Assembly (NCBI GenBank): GCA_000499405.2
Contig: HG738137.1
Span: 16,355,601 to 16,419,600, forward strand
Length of the DNA stretch: 64,000 bases
DNA from: Onchocerca volvulus
Lineage: Eukaryota > Nematoda > Chromadorea > Rhabditida > Onchocercidae
Reading direction: 5' to 3'
Position numbers and translations under genes: made by a program. The notes beneath the pieces were generated by a model. The model saw only the letters and a program-made list of their open reading frames with translations. It had not been told where the DNA came from and ran no database searches. This document shows, one piece after another, positions 39,176 through 52,985 of this stretch. Numbering within the stretch: position 1 is the first letter of the stretch; every line of letters starts with the position of its first letter.

Positions 39176-41773
39176 AATATTTATATGGGATTATCAAATG
39201 CCGTCGTAAAAAAATTAATCAAACAAAATCCTTTTCTGACTGTCCAAAATAGTAAGCTTTCAAGAAGCAATATTTGGTCTCTTTGTTTTTTATAAGTAAA
39301 TATCTCTTTTTAAAAGTATGGTTGATTTTTTTTTGTATCTAGTGTTTAGATAATGAATTCTTGGAGAAAAAAAAAAGCATTTTGATTAATCATTATGGTA
39401 ATCTTCTGATGTGTTTCGCAAGAAATATAAGCTGCTTTCCTGGAATCAGAATGATTCTATAGCGATAACTGTGTGATGAATAATTTCGTTTTCGAAGGAA
39501 TAACTTTTACCAGATTTAATATATCGAAATTTCAGAACTGAGTAAAGTCGTTAATCTTTTGGTAGTGTACGACAAAATTCCTAATGATGTACTCATTTTA
39601 ATAAGTTTGTCTTCTGATGTATGAGAAATTGAGCGGCTAGGCAAAGAGGTAATTAAATATTTTAACATTTGGAAATACTAATAATCTATAAATATAGTAT
39701 GTTATGTGAATTTCTTCCATGATGATGATAAAATGAAAATTTTTGCATCCTTGATAATTAAGGTATACATTGCTTTTTCTTCATCGAACGATTCGTTTTT
39801 TATTTAAGTGATTATTTTTCGACATAATAGTGCTTTCATTTTCTGTTGATCACATATCTTATAAATATATTAATGACGAGTTGTTATAATTAATTACTAA
39901 TTTTATTCGCATCTATATATTTATCATCTGTTTTTCTTTGTTTACTAAAAGTCATTTATAATGATAACTTTACGCCAACTTCAAAGGTAAGTATGTTACA
40001 ATTGGTAGTTTTTTGAAGTTGACAAAATTTTAGAATTTCATTTCAAAGAGCTGATCTGTTTTGATAATTTTTTTGAAAGCTGTCTTCAATATCACTATAT
40101 GTTGCGGAATTATTAAGCAATTTAGTGAATGTTTTCGCAAATAAAGTACAGTTTTTTGCCTTTTTTTTTGAGGAGTTTTCTTTCTTGATAGTTCTTAAGA
40201 TTTAGCTTTTGAATTCATATTAAATGAAAATTTGTTATTAGTTAGTGAAAGCGAATTGTTTTTTGATTTAACAAGGAAAAATTAGTTTTTTTCTATAGCC
40301 TTGTCATTTTATGTTGAGATTTTTGAAAGTGTCTTTGTTTTTTTTTTCTTTTTTTTTTTTTTTGTATTTGAAACTAAATATAATTATTTCCAAATTGATG
40401 ATGCTCCTTTTTTTTTTTTTTAAATTTTCATTTTTTCGTCCATAAAATATATGTACAAACAAATAATGTTATTAGGGATGATTGCTTCTTTGAAAATAAT
40501 TTGTGGATGAAATTATATATGTTTATATGATGCCTCTCTATCCATGATCTTAATGTAGACATGTTTTGATTACTTTTTAAAAGTGAATAGAAATTAATTC
40601 CAGTAATGGAATTACAATGGATTCGGACGGTGATGATGAAATCAGAAGTCATTTCATCTATCTAAACTTGATTAGTCGTCACAAATATTACTATTTGTTG
40701 TTATTTCTTGATACTATTCCTTTGACATAAACATATCCATCTAATAGTTACAGTATTCTATACGTATTTATATATCCTGTGTATGTGAGTGATTGCTATT
40801 TATCATTACTATTTGATCAAGTCATAATTATCAATGAAGTAGTTATCACATTTATCATATTAGCAGCATTGTTTAATTCTAATTGATATCATATTCAAGC
40901 TTATGATATGTTTGTTGATTATTAATCAATGAAATAGTTATCGCGAATATCATATTATTATCAATTATTGATATTACCTTTATGGCTGTAATTTTGCAAA
41001 CGTTGTAAAGGCAATGTCGATAATTGTTTTTGAATGAAAATTTCATACTTAAAATATTTTGCTATTTCACTGAATTATAACTTGATCAGATACTAATAAT
41101 CAAAAATGCCAATACCTGTTTACACAAATATAATAATAAATGGAAACAGGATTTCACGTCCAAGATATTTGTTTTATAAATTTTTCGATGATAATATATA
41201 TTCGAAGTACTATTGCAATTACTTTTGTTCGAATGCTTTTCGAGAAGTAGAAATTTTTGGTATAAGTTCATTTACTAATAAATTAACAAATGATGATAAT
41301 AATAGAAAGGATCGACAACAATTTTGTATAATTTTTGTCATAAATAACAATTTGTAGTCGATTCTTTATTTTTAATATGAATGAATTTTTATGTTAACAT
41401 GTTTAAAATTCAATTTTAAGATTTTTTAACCAAAAATGATTAATGCATTGCGAGGATTCCAAAATGAATATGTATTATTTTCACTAGAATCTCTGGAATT
41501 GTTCGTTCCGTTGTTTAACTCAACAATAGTAATCTGGAGGTTTTCTTGACTCAGTTTTATAATAGGGATGATATAATAATAATAGAAGTTTGGATATAAT
41601 ATTGAAATTATTGATTCATCATACCGATAGATATATGGTAATTAACCGTATGAAACAATTCTGAATTATTTGTTATTTTACGAGTTCGGTTACATGCAGC
41701 CGATCGAAAAAATAATTCTTTAATTATAGGAACCAGTGCATTCCAGGCAATTATAAGTATTGTATCGGATTCG
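39176..41773. other. Spacer between apyrase and copper transporter genes
   Basis: AT-rich 2.6 kb. It contains one exon-like start, ATGATAACTTTACGCCAACT followed by TCAAAG and a GTAAGT donor (39961-39986), and an acceptor TTAATTATAG at 41720-41729 immediately before the copper-transporter first exon. Opposite-strand open frames at 40428-40652, 41086-41271 and 41106-41357 have AT-biased composition and no splice support. Confidence 0.5.
39961..39986 (+). other. Orphan exon-like 5' segment (MITLRQLQ + GTAAGT)
   Basis: An ATG with eight codons followed by a consensus donor AAAG|GTAAGT. The next good acceptor is at 41729. Splicing the two continues the ATG frame for about 33 codons through 41730-41833 and then stops (GCTTGA), in a frame different from the copper transporter. 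It could therefore be a 5' UTR exon carrying an upstream ORF, or chance. Confidence 0.3.
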
Positions 41774-44032
41774 ATGGAAGGGAAATGGACTACACCTTCG
41801 ATAAATGGCAGCGGTTTACCAGGGCTTGATCGGTCAAGTGGTGTAAAGAGCTTTCTGGATGAAATAACGACTAATCATAATGATCACAGCAAACCAGGTT
41901 TTTTTAATTTATCTTTCTAGTATTCATTTATTCCTGGAAGGTGTATTATATCACATTTGTTGTTTGATGAAATTACTACATATTATTTAAGGCGGAAGAA
42001 GTTAGGAAAAACATTATGTTTTAGGAAAAAAGATTTTAAATAGTTTTGCTTTTTTAGTCTTTAACTGCTGTTCTTTAGATAAAGTTAGTATTGTTATTAG
42101 GATGACTAAAATAAAATGTTGAAGATTTCAAAATTAGTATTTGGATGTTAGTAACATTTTTATTGTCTTTGGTTTGATAAATTCTTTACAGAGCACAGAA
42201 AAACTTAGTCCCATTGATAGTTATTTCAGGGTGCACAGGTGAGCTGGTATAGGAGTTAAAAGTTGCCCGGTCTTCAGATGTAATATTGCTAATGTTATTC
42301 TGGTAGCAGTGCACCTTGAAAGATATTGTTAAGAGGTAAAAGGCAGATTTAGGTGAAATTAATGATTTGTTGTTTAAATTGTTTTATTCATATCTTTCTT
42401 ATGTAGGTCTATTTCTACCTACACTTAATTTAACATATTTTGAAAAAAAAAAAAAAATGGGATTTCTTTATGTTTTATATATGTAAAACACGCTTTGTTT
42501 ATCACTTTCTTTTGGAGGAAATCATGGAGACATAATGTTGAAATAATAGGGAGTGAAATGCTTGGACATATGGAACATTATCACTTACATGAAATGAATG
42601 ATGGATTAATGAATCATGAAGAAGGACATGATCACCAACACGATGAACACAGCGGGCATACTATGAAGATGTGGTTTCATTCGGGTTATCGTGAAATAAT
42701 TTTATTCGAATTTTGGCAAATCGATTCTTTGTACGGTTAGTGTTTTAACGTTTTTTTATAGTAATTTTCTATATTCGCATCGATCATTTGTATCATTAGA
42801 GGAGAAAAACCTAACACTTCTGATCTTCCTGCATTTTTCTGGAGAATCAGTTTGAATTTGAAATCCTTCCTTATCCTTATTACCAATAATAAATTAGTTC
42901 ATCATATTCATATTTTATCTTTTTCTAACAATTCAATTTAATTCATATGCAAAGGCAAAAATAATTATCAAATTAGTTTCATGAATAGTATAATATCTAT
43001 TGTTCAATAAGTTGGTGATAATTACAATCATTGTTGATGATAATTACAATTAATAATTTGATTTTTGGTAGTAATTGCAGGTCTTTTGTTTTCCTGTCTA
43101 TTGATCTTCATAATGGCTTGTTTCTACGAATGGATTAAATGGTTTCGTGTTTATCTGCAGCTTTCTGCTGCACGATGTCCACCGAGTTGCCGTCATGCCA
43201 ATGATGAAGCAAAACAAGATGAAATAAAGCAAGATGATGATAAACGTGTTTGCTGTAGAAGTTCTTCTGTATCAGCTCCTTTGAGGATTACTCTACCATC
43301 TAGTTATCAACAGGTTTCCAATAGGTTTGTCATTTATCAAGGACTAAACTGAATGAGAAATACTTTACTGAATGAGAAACTATAAGGACTAGTTTTTGTG
43401 GAAATTATTTCGATGTTTTAAACGCTTAGTTTTCTCATCTTTTTCTAAAACTTTTGTTTCATATTTCAATTTATGTCATTAAATATCGGAACTGCCCGGA
43501 TTGCTCAGTTTTTTTTTTCTTTTGAAAACTAATAGTTTTAAAAATCATAAATTAATTAAGCATATGTTGTGCTGGTGGCTTGATTTATCACGAATACGTT
43601 CGAGAGAAATTTATAGAATTCCATTAAATTTAGTCTTTTTTGTATGTAGTATATAAATTTCAAAATCTTCACTTTTTCTAATTTTTCAGGATTGACAAGG
43701 AGATTTCCCCTACAATCCGATTATTACAGGTAAGTATAAATTAAGTCAGCACTTTTATTTTAAATGCAGATATAATAAGCTTTATGAAATATGGTCTGAT
43801 ATATAGCAAAACATTAAAATATTAAAATACCTTATCATTGCAGGCAGTCCTTTATCTTGTACAACTAATGCTGGCATATTGCTTGATGCTTGTTGTGATG
43901 ACATATAATATCTGGCTAACCGGAGCTGTAATTGCGGGGGCAGCTTTCGGACATTGGTTATTTGCTATTTTAAAATGTTTCAATCCACAGACCGATGATT
44001 TGGATACATTTGCCACCGATGCTTGTCATTAG
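41774..44032 (+). CDS. High-affinity copper transporter, CTR/SLC31 family
   Basis: Exons 41774-41897, 42550-42735, 43072-43324, 43690-43729 and 43844-44032 give 263 aa. The N-terminal domain is rich in His and Met (residues about 45-82, e.g. HMEHYHLHEMNDGLMNHEEG), with MKM at 80-82 just before FHSGYREIILFEFW, the typical extracellular copper-capture region. Three membrane helices follow: about 104-126, 202-226 and 228-245. Helix 2 carries the diagnostic MxxxM (Met216, Met220) and helix 3 a GxxxG (Gly233, Gly237). The C-terminus ends in Cys-His. Homotrimers of this family form a pore for Cu(I) at the plasma or endosomal membrane. The cytosolic loop (about 127-187) is Asp/Lys- and Cys-rich. The start is uncertain: the first exon opens at 41730 and remains open upstream of Met41774, and a start at Met45 would still keep the whole functional core. 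NGS near residue 11 is a possible glycosylation site. Confidence 0.88.
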
Positions 44033-44306
44033 AAATAATTCTTTCATTTTAGACGTTTCATCAATAATAGTTCGCTAATAATAGATTTATAACAACAGCA
44101 ATGGAGTATTCAATTTCTTAGTTTCCATATTGTCAAGTCCATATGATTTGATAAGTTGTATTTATTTCATTTTTTCCACTGATTGAAAAGCTCACACTTT
44201 TCCAGATTTCTTATTAGAGCAAACAAAAAATTTGTTTTATGGTTGTATTTGCCCTTTCTATCAGTCATTCTATATATCGGATATTAAAATTGTGAAATAA
44301 TAGTCA

Positions 44307-44363
44307 TTTCTGGATGGGACATCTGTATTCAAGGGACGTTTCTAGATGGGACATCTGTATTCA
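44307..44363. repeat. 25-bp direct repeat, two copies
   Basis: TTTCT(G/A)GATGGGACATCTG followed by TATTCA occurs twice, separated by AGGGACG. One mismatch between the copies. Confidence 0.8.
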
Positions 44364-44929
44364 TCACTAAGATCAGAAGGACTTTCTTGTTACTCGGCAG
44401 AATACTTCTTATTTCGCAAGCCAAGCTGTTTGTATATTAGTTCCTTAATAAATTGGTGATTGCAGTATTATTTTATCATTCTATTGTATTCATCGCCCCA
44501 CGTGTCTCCGATAATTACGAAAAATATAAACTACAATAATATTTGCATAAAAAATCACAATTTGATTTCCTTCATTTTTAGGATAATACGATTTTGAGAG
44601 AAAGGGCAAATATAAACATAAAACAAATTCTTTATATCCTCTAATAAAAAATATAGGATTATCCTAAAAAATAGCATTATCTTTTAGGATAATGCTACTT
44701 TTTTTTCAAGATAACTATAGTACTACTACTGTTTGTTGGTGAGACTTTATCTATAAGTAACAGAAAGGAAGTGAAAATTCATATTTCACTTCTTTTCCAG
44801 ATATTTTTGTACTGTTTCTATTACTTTCAATCCAGGAGATCATATTCGTGTTATGATATTTTTTTAGATAGGTAGGAGATAGGCAGATAGGCATTATCTA
44901 CTCATCAGTAGAGTACTAAATATTGTTTT

Positions 44930-44964
44930 CCATTTTTCTCTTATTTTACATAAGAGAAAAATGG
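44930..44964. repeat. Perfect hairpin, 14-bp arms, followed by T tract
   Basis: Arms CCATTTTTCTCTTA and TAAGAGAAAAATGG are exact reverse complements around a 7-base loop, and a long T run follows on the + strand. It lies between two genes transcribed toward each other, so a role in 3' end formation is conceivable but unproven. Confidence 0.8.
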
Positions 44965-45840
44965 TTTTTTTTTTTTTCTTCCCTGCATATATTTTCCCTC
45001 GTATAACATAATTATTTATATGAATTCATTATTTCCATTACTTATTTCTTATACTACTTATTTATTTCTACATTCTTACATATCATTATCTATTACAAAT
45101 TGCTTTCCAATAGCGATTCGTATTTTTTCACATATGACACTTCTGAATTTTCCCACTAACATCTTTGCACTAGCCGAATAATAAATATCTTTCAAGTTAT
45201 AATAAAATTCCGCTTTGCAAATTCTTAAAATGATAATTTGTCAATTTGAAAATCCAGCAAATAGCCTGATATTCAGTAGTGATGTAGTTCTATAAACAGG
45301 GGTTGCAAGTATAACAGGTGCGCTTTATACTACATATCAACAATAATTACTGGGGCATTGTTATGATACTTAGATTTGTGAAGGAAGTGTAGCACAAGAC
45401 TTTACTATTTAATTAACTGCTATGTACGTCTGATGACAGAATCGTTCGTGTTGCTGGATGGTTGGAAAATAATGCTTAAATAGAAAAATTTGTCGAAAAT
45501 AACTTATATATAGTTACTGATTGAATATGTAAAAGATAGATTTGAATCCGAGTAGGAATCACTTTACATATTTAAGCTTATTTTTTCTTACTACAGATAT
45601 TTTCTTCTAATTAGGCTTCTGTATCGCAAAAAATGCAAATTTTGTCAAATTTTATTACAACAGTTGAGCTAGTATGACAAATGCATCATAAATTCATAAA
45701 AGTTGATTTCAGTGAATGACCTGATTTTGTCAATGGAAATCACAGTAGATCGAAAGACTTCAGATCCTCTCTACCTGATCTCTACAAAAGGATCATCTCC
45801 ACGATGTTCCCGTAAACAATGTTTAAAACGTGATATCATC

Positions 45841-48800
45841 CTAATGTTTTCCGTATAAATGTAATCCAAAACACGAAGGACACCTGTCACTCTCCGTGGT
45901 TGTTCGTTTATCTGAACGAGGGATGTGTAGACAACGGATATGTACTGAATGTCCACAACCATAAACAATGATATCACAGGTTGTATGTCTGCAATCAGCA
46001 GACTTTTCGCGTTGTAGCAAAGCTATCCTGAAAATGAACTGCTAGGAGAGAAAAAACTGATGAAATTTTTAATCTCGTACTAATTTCAAAATGGACAAAT
46101 GGTTCGACCTGCATACGACGCAATATTGATCCAAATCGATAAAAATCGAACGTTTACGATTTGATAAATATTTTGCGAAAAGTTGATTACTATCGGCTTC
46201 TGTTACTTGCAAAGAACCACGCTGCATTTGTACAAGTAATTCGTAATCACGCAAAATTTTTACCAATAAATTCCGTAAGCCAGGAATGTTCATTTGCTTC
46301 GGAATCTAAAAACTTAGATGTCATAATTTTGTACATTCAAAGCATCAACAGCGTGCAGTTTTCCGAAAGACGAAATACTGAAAAATAGAACTGTTTCTGG
46401 AAGGGACCAATTTCATAATTCTAAAAATCCTTTATCAAAGATGACTCCTAAAGTTTTAAAATAAAAATTTACAGAATGTAGTCGCTAAAATTGCCAGTCC
46501 TCAATGCATATTCTTACTACTGTAATGCTAAATGCATCAGAGTTGTTTTCAGATCTTCATTTCTTATATAATATTTTTCGTACAAGAGAAGACTATCTCC
46601 ACACAATATCTTTTTTAAAACAAAAAAGTCAAATTTTAAGGACGAAATTAATAATGATATTACATACTAAATTAAAAGAACGGAAAACTGAATAGTGAAG
46701 TAAAAGAAAAAAAACCTTTTCAATAATGTTTAACGGATTAACATATTTCCCAGCAGTATTCAAAAGTTCTGTGATATGATCAGGTCGTTTCATAGCCGCA
46801 TCGACCAGTGAATTCCATAAATCACAATCATCATTTTCACGACAAAAATCAATTGCACTATCAATGCGACCAAGCTTATTTACAAGTAAATCTAAAGCTT
46901 TCATACGATTTCCACTTCTTCCCAGCAAATAAACCATCTATAAATTATATTAAAGCTGTTAGAGCTTAAGTAATAATTACAATTGATTTTATGACACATC
47001 TAAACCTGCTTACTTTGGCCTGTCTGGATCTAGTCTTGAATCGTCACTATGATTATAATAAACAAAATTTCTTAAGACAATTTAAAATTACCTGAGCACA
47101 TGAATTAAAAATTGAATCGCGCAAATTATTTAAAGCATTAAATTAATAACCTCATTAATGTATTGCTTTTTTTCACAGATATCGATAGCTTTCGTTATAT
47201 CGTACATCGCCGTTTTCCGGAGGAATGGTAAAAGAAGCCGTGGTTCATTTTCAGCATACAGTCCTATAGCAAAATCGATAAATTCTTCTCCTTCATTCCT
47301 CTCGAACAAACTGTTGAGATACGCCATCTGAAATGTCATTTCTTCGAAAACAACCAATTTCTTTTTTTTTTTTCTTTTTTTTTAATCATTTCAAAAATTA
47401 AACAGAAAAATAAGAAAATAAAACAAACTTGCAATTTTGGATACATTTTAAGCTGGGTTAGAACCGTTTCTGTTGGAAGACTGCCCACATTTTCAATCAG
47501 CAATTGTATGGTTAAATTGGCATCGATATCGACCAGTTTTGTCAAATCATTTTTGACCTGTGACATGGAAATCTAACTAATGCATCCATATAATTGTGAT
47601 CCACACTAGCTCTTTATCCTTAATTTTCTATTTATAATTCCGTCAAGAAATTTTTCAAGGGAATGAGAAAAATAGAACAACTATTTTCTAAACATTCATT
47701 ACTTCAAAAACATTTAAATTTTTAATACTACATTCAAGAAATTTGAATGGCTGATACAGAAAGGATAAGAACAATCGATACAAAGAAAATAAGTAAAGTA
47801 AAATTCGGTAGTCACAAAGACAAATATAATTACCAGATCGAAGAGATGATACTTCTCGATGACTTGAAAGACAGTTTTGTCATTTAACATGATATAAAGC
47901 ATTAGAGCTTTATCATATTTTCGTTCGTATAGATAAAGGCGAGCTAATGAACGATAAATAGCTACAGCATCACTTTGTACCAATGGTTTCATATTTTCAT
48001 GTATAATTCGTTTCATGGCCATATCCGTTATTGCACCTGAAGCACTAAAAGTTTTAATATGAAGAAAAAAATTTTTTTTTTACTTTTTAACTCTTCAACT
48101 GAAACTTCAAATAAACCACATTTAGTAGTGAATAGATAGATAAGTAATGAGAAATTAAAGCACCAACCTACTCGGAATAAATCTGGATTCCAAGTTTTAA
48201 TCAAGTTATAAAATAAAACTGGATGATTGTGTAATGCAGCAATCAATACACATTGGTAACATTCTGGTTCCAGTTGAGGATCCCTTACTGGAAGATATTT
48301 TGCCAATTGAAGAACCACGTTATTTTGTTCAAATTCATTTACATAATACTCCCAAAGATCTTTTTGACGTCCACAAACCTTAAATATCAAGTGATTTCAG
48401 TATAAAATTAGCAGAGATACTCATGCGCTACATATTCAAGCAAACGAAAAGAAAAAAAAAAAAAGAACGAAATGAAATGATAGATGAAATATAGTTGGTA
48501 GGAAGTTATATTGTAAATTCGGAATAAAATATAGCTCCCATGATCGGAAATTCTTGCAGACTTTTTTATGTAAACAAATTTATAAACAAACCGCTTTAAG
48601 ATTTGCCGCAGCTTCCGCAAAACGTTTCTGCTCAATAAGAGAACTCAAATAACGTCTTCCAATGTCAACAGGATCTAAATGTTCAAGTTCATCTTTATGC
48701 TCATTTGCATAATGCATTGCATCACGAAGTAAATCATTCTCCAAATACCATCGTACTCGATCATCGGCCGAACATGGTTGTGCCTTTAATATTTACTGCC

Positions 48801-51800
48801 GCAGATGTAAATAATTATTAGAAACAGTAAAATACCGTAGTCAGTATTTATTTTACAATTGCTTATTTTTCTCAAACTATGGAAGGATAAATTACAAATT
48901 TACTTCTGCTTAACATATTCGCAAAAGTAAACTCTAAATGAGTAAAGACAAGGATTTTAATGCATTTATGCAGTTTCAATTCTTTTGTGATACTTTCATG
49001 GATAATTCTACCCCTAATTACAAGCTACTTTATGTTCTGGAGCATATATTATAATGAAATGAAATACAATTGCTGTATACTTCTAAATTGTATACTTCCA
49101 AATCCAAATTATTTCAATTTTAGATTAGATACTGGAACTAATACTGATGGAATATTAGGAGAAATCGGCTGATCGAGTTTTTTGAGCAACATTAGTGACA
49201 AATCAGGTAATGAATCTCATTAAATCTAGAAGAGAATTATGAGAAAATTTGAAAAGGAAAAGGCAACCTCAATGAATTCCTGACACCCAAGCAAAAAGTA
49301 CACATTTTCATGTGGAATAGAAGACATATGAAATAAAGTCAGATTGCTTTGATCACAAGTATACATTTCGATCCTATCTTCGGTAGTTAGATTAAATGTG
49401 CTTGAATCTTCTGGTTCCAATAATGCTAGTACTATCTCACATGCATTCTGTGTGGCCTTGAAAATACTTTTGAAAATGAATCATATGAAGAAATTTAAAA
49501 TAAAGCTCTAATAAGTAAACTAAATATTTTTTCCATATAAAAATGAAGCTTTTTTCTAGAATATGATGTAAAAAAGTAAATGAAGCAATTATTCCTTCCT
49601 TCATATTAATTATGAAGTTCTTAGAAAAAATGAAGGAAAAGACCATCTAAATCATAATAATATCATCAATAAATGCCCAAGTAAACAAACTCCTAACAAG
49701 TTGTTTTAAAGATATTACAAAAAAAAAATTATGAAATAAAAAAAAGATGCACATTTTGAAGAGCTGCCTTCTTCATTCCGAAAACTGTTATTTCCTTCCA
49801 GGAACAAGATTTATCATCATTAAGAGTGAACGAAATATCAGCTATATACATATCAAATTTCCAAGCGTAATGCACTTCCACTCGTTTCAATTCGGTTGAT
49901 GAAATTGCCTTAATAACGAATTTTTGGGAAAAGCTCTCAAATAAAGCTTAATTTAAAATCTGATGAAATTTATAGAAATTTACCTGTGAACCGGAAGAAC
50001 TGATAATTATGCATATAGAAATAGTATCGTACCATCCAATTGCTAAGGTTTCGTTATTAATCCAACAATGAGATGGTTGAGCCTTGATTGCAAGTGTTGA
50101 TTGTTTTTCATGTGTGGGTTGAACTAATGCAATCAGTTGGTTCACATTCCGGAAACAAAGCAAAACATTAAACTTATCGACGAAAAACATCTCAAATAGT
50201 ATACTAAATGCATAAGAAAATATCATTGATGAAACTGTTATAAAACTATCATCAATAAATTGTTATTAAAAAAAAAGATAATTAATGCAGAATGATATTT
50301 CTTTTTTTCTTGATCGATCAGTTATTATTAATGACTGAAACATTCAGCTGACATCAAAATGTAAAGATTGTTAGGAAAATGTTACCTGTGAATTACGTGA
50401 AATAAGACAAAATCCGAAAACGCCTCATACTTACTTATCAAATATTCTAGTTCCTGTTTCATTCGTAAAAGCAATGCAGCAATTTTGCCAAGAAATTTGC
50501 ATGATCATTCCATCACAATCCATACCTTCATATAATATCTGAACAGATCAAAAAATGAAATTATGACTTTGGTTTGGGTTATCTTACGGAATGGATATTT
50601 GTATCATCTTAAGTTATATTTAATAAAAAAATGAAACATGAAGATATTGAAAAGAGATATAAGATTTAATTTCGATAAGAATGGATGATTTAATCAGTGA
50701 TATAGACTGCAGGGTGATAGTTAACGACATATTTTTAAATATATCCTTACTTAACACTGAATAGCAATACATCGATATAATGTCAAAAAAGCCTTATAAT
50801 CAATGAGATTTAAAGAAAAATAGTCATTAGGAAACCGGTGAATTAAGGATATGAAGTGAGAGACAAAACAGTTCATAAACAAAGATCTAAATTCAAAGCA
50901 TTATGTGCTTTAAAAGTTAAAATTTAAACGTGGACCTTTTCTTTGTAATTGCCGAAAAATGTTCGCTGATGCAGTAATAAATTCCTTTCTCCAGTTACAA
51001 ACATATGTCCTGAACCACGCTTCGTAAAATCTGGATCTATTGCTACTGATCGAGCAGCTATCTTTAAATCCATAACCTGTAATTACAATGGAATGACTAA
51101 GACGGTATTAGTAATCCGAATTCCAGAAAAGTTTTAATTTTAAACTTAAATCATTCCACCCAGAGACTAGAAATGCGGATGCAAAAATTGAAAAATTCGT
51201 TTCAATATCGCTCCTAGATAATCTAGTCATTTTACTCTCTTGTAGTGTGTTAATGAAAATGTCCAAACACTATCTTCAATTGAAAAGCATTTCATAATAT
51301 ATTTGTTTCAATCATATTTTGAAAATAATTTTAACTCCTAAAAAAAACAAAAAAAAAAGAAGAGTTTTCCGATCCTTCTAATACTTTTTATTACCAAAAA
51401 TGATTTTATAACAGAATTAATCAGAAATTATATTGGAAAATTATTTATTTACTATTCAATTCAATTGCAATATAGCACAGGATATGAATATTTTTTAATA
51501 ATGAATATATGATCAAGTTTATTTGCCCTCATTTGTACGCTAGGAATTTAAAATAGTCCCAAATAAATAATGTTCCAGCTTTTTCCTGCAAGGCAAAGCT
51601 ATCGTTTATATTTGAAATAAACAATATCCTAATATGTTTTAAATATTAGCACTGCATGCAAAAAATTAGAAAAATGCAAAACAAAATTGTTTAACAAAGC
51701 AATATCTGGGCAAGTTCGAACGAAGTGATTCCCGCAATACTGATTCGAGCATCTTGTGAACAGCTAACGAAATACGATCCCGTCGGATCAATCGATATTT

Positions 51801-52711
51801 TTGTAACAGGACATCGGTGATGACGTGCTGTCTAAATACACAAATATAAGATGTTAACTGATTTATTAGTTTCTTAAAGTAACTGACTGACTAGCAAAAA
51901 TTTCTTTGCTTCATTTTGGAAACTTTCAAATATCTACAGAAAAAAAAAAAAAAAGAAACAATAATTCTTCACATTTCATTTAGTCGTTGCCCTGAACCTC
52001 AAAAATTTTCTTAAAGAAAGCAAATTTCAAAACTTTTTTTTTATAATATAAAAAAAGATTTTAAGTATAAGAACATTCATAATATAATATATTCGCTTTG
52101 TGAGAAAACAAAATTTCAAACTGATTAAGAAATTCAGTTAAAACTATTTTCTGAATTCATTTGCCGATAATCCATGTAGTTATATTACTTCATCTCATGA
52201 GATATGGAAGAAAAGAATCAAAACTAACATTTTCCGGATGTAAACTTCCCAAATGATCAATTATATACACACTTCCGGAACGACTACCCACTGCTACGAA
52301 TTTGTCGTGTATTGCCATGCAAGTTGCCATATCTTTTCGCAATATCTGGTAATACAATAAGAAAAACTTCATCATCGAAATTTGCAGATTTTTCCTTTTC
52401 ATGAGCTTTAATCTTATTTAATTTGAACTCTTGCAAATTTTTGCTTTGCTTGTTGGATAATTTTATTGAACCCTCCACCAGTTTTATAAGCAACCAATTT
52501 TTCCTCAATTCTATCATATTCTGATTTTTCCTTCAAGAAAATCCTAATTTGCAGCAATGCTTACCTCAGGCACATTATTCAAAATCCTGGAATATTTGAA
52601 TCGTGGCTCCAGCAATGCTTCCTCAGTATCAGATTCCATCATTTCTTGTGCTTCCTCCATCTCCTCTTTACCATTTTGTGCCACATCTGTATCAATTTGT
52701 TCTTTTTGCAT
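45841..52711 (-). CDS. vps-41: VPS41, HOPS tethering complex subunit
   Basis: Minus-strand exons: 52711-52565, 52345-52229, 51831-about 51706, 51076-50936, 50538-50435, 50203-49984, 49908-49753, 49456-49268, 48783-48592, 48378-48168, 48036-47834, 47572-47429, 47327-47151, 46937-46716, 46305-46109, 46027-45841; about 910 aa. The acidic N-terminus (EEMEEAQEMMESDTEEALLE) leads into a WD-type propeller (RKDMATCMAIHDKFVAVGSR, SCSQDARISIAG). Clathrin-heavy-chain-type helical repeats follow (e.g. EYDKALMLYIML-like YERKYDKALMLYIMLNDKTV). The C-terminus has a RING-like zinc motif with CVVC, CGHSVHIRC and CPSC. VPS41 is the Rab7/Arl8-side subunit of HOPS, which tethers late endosomes, autophagosomes and lysosomes, and also supports regulated secretion. 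All junctions are phase-consistent except exon 3 to exon 4, where I find no usable donor in the needed phase; a small exon may be missing there. Two acceptors, 9 nt apart, are possible for exon 8. Confidence 0.92.
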
Positions 52712-52895
52712 ATGATACTAACTTCCACTGAGGATCCAAAAGGATCAGAAATTCTGAAAACTAAAATTTCTCTGGATATTAGAAATTAATACACCTGATG
52801 TCAACCACATCGCATCTCAAAATTTAATTCAAATTTTCAGTACAGTAAATCAAACAAAAATATGTAATTGTAATCCATGATTTTAAATCTTCGTA

Positions 52896-52985
52896 AAATT
52901 ATAACATTCCTACGATCAATTTACACAAATTTATAACAATTCCTACGATCAATTTACAATTTATAATAATCCTACGATCTTTGAT
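52896..52985. repeat. Three-copy repeat of CCTACGATCAATTTACA
   Basis: ATTCCTACGATCAATTTACA recurs three times (the last copy diverged) at about 33-bp spacing, with TTATAACA or TTATAATA between copies. Confidence 0.75.

Larger units (their letters stand above)
44033..45840. other. Spacer between convergent genes
   Basis: 3' flank of the copper transporter (+) and of VPS41 (-). AT-rich, no gene seen. It includes a tandem duplication near 44307-44363, a short inverted repeat around 44672-44697 (TAGCATTATC / GATAATGCTA) and a stronger hairpin at 44930-44964. Confidence 0.55.

Noticed and set aside
42495..42549. Extension of copper-transporter exon 2 upstream from an ATG at 42495
   Set aside because: The AATAATAG acceptor at 42549 joins exon 1 in phase, and the upstream residues are not typical of the family; an alternative start there cannot be fully excluded.
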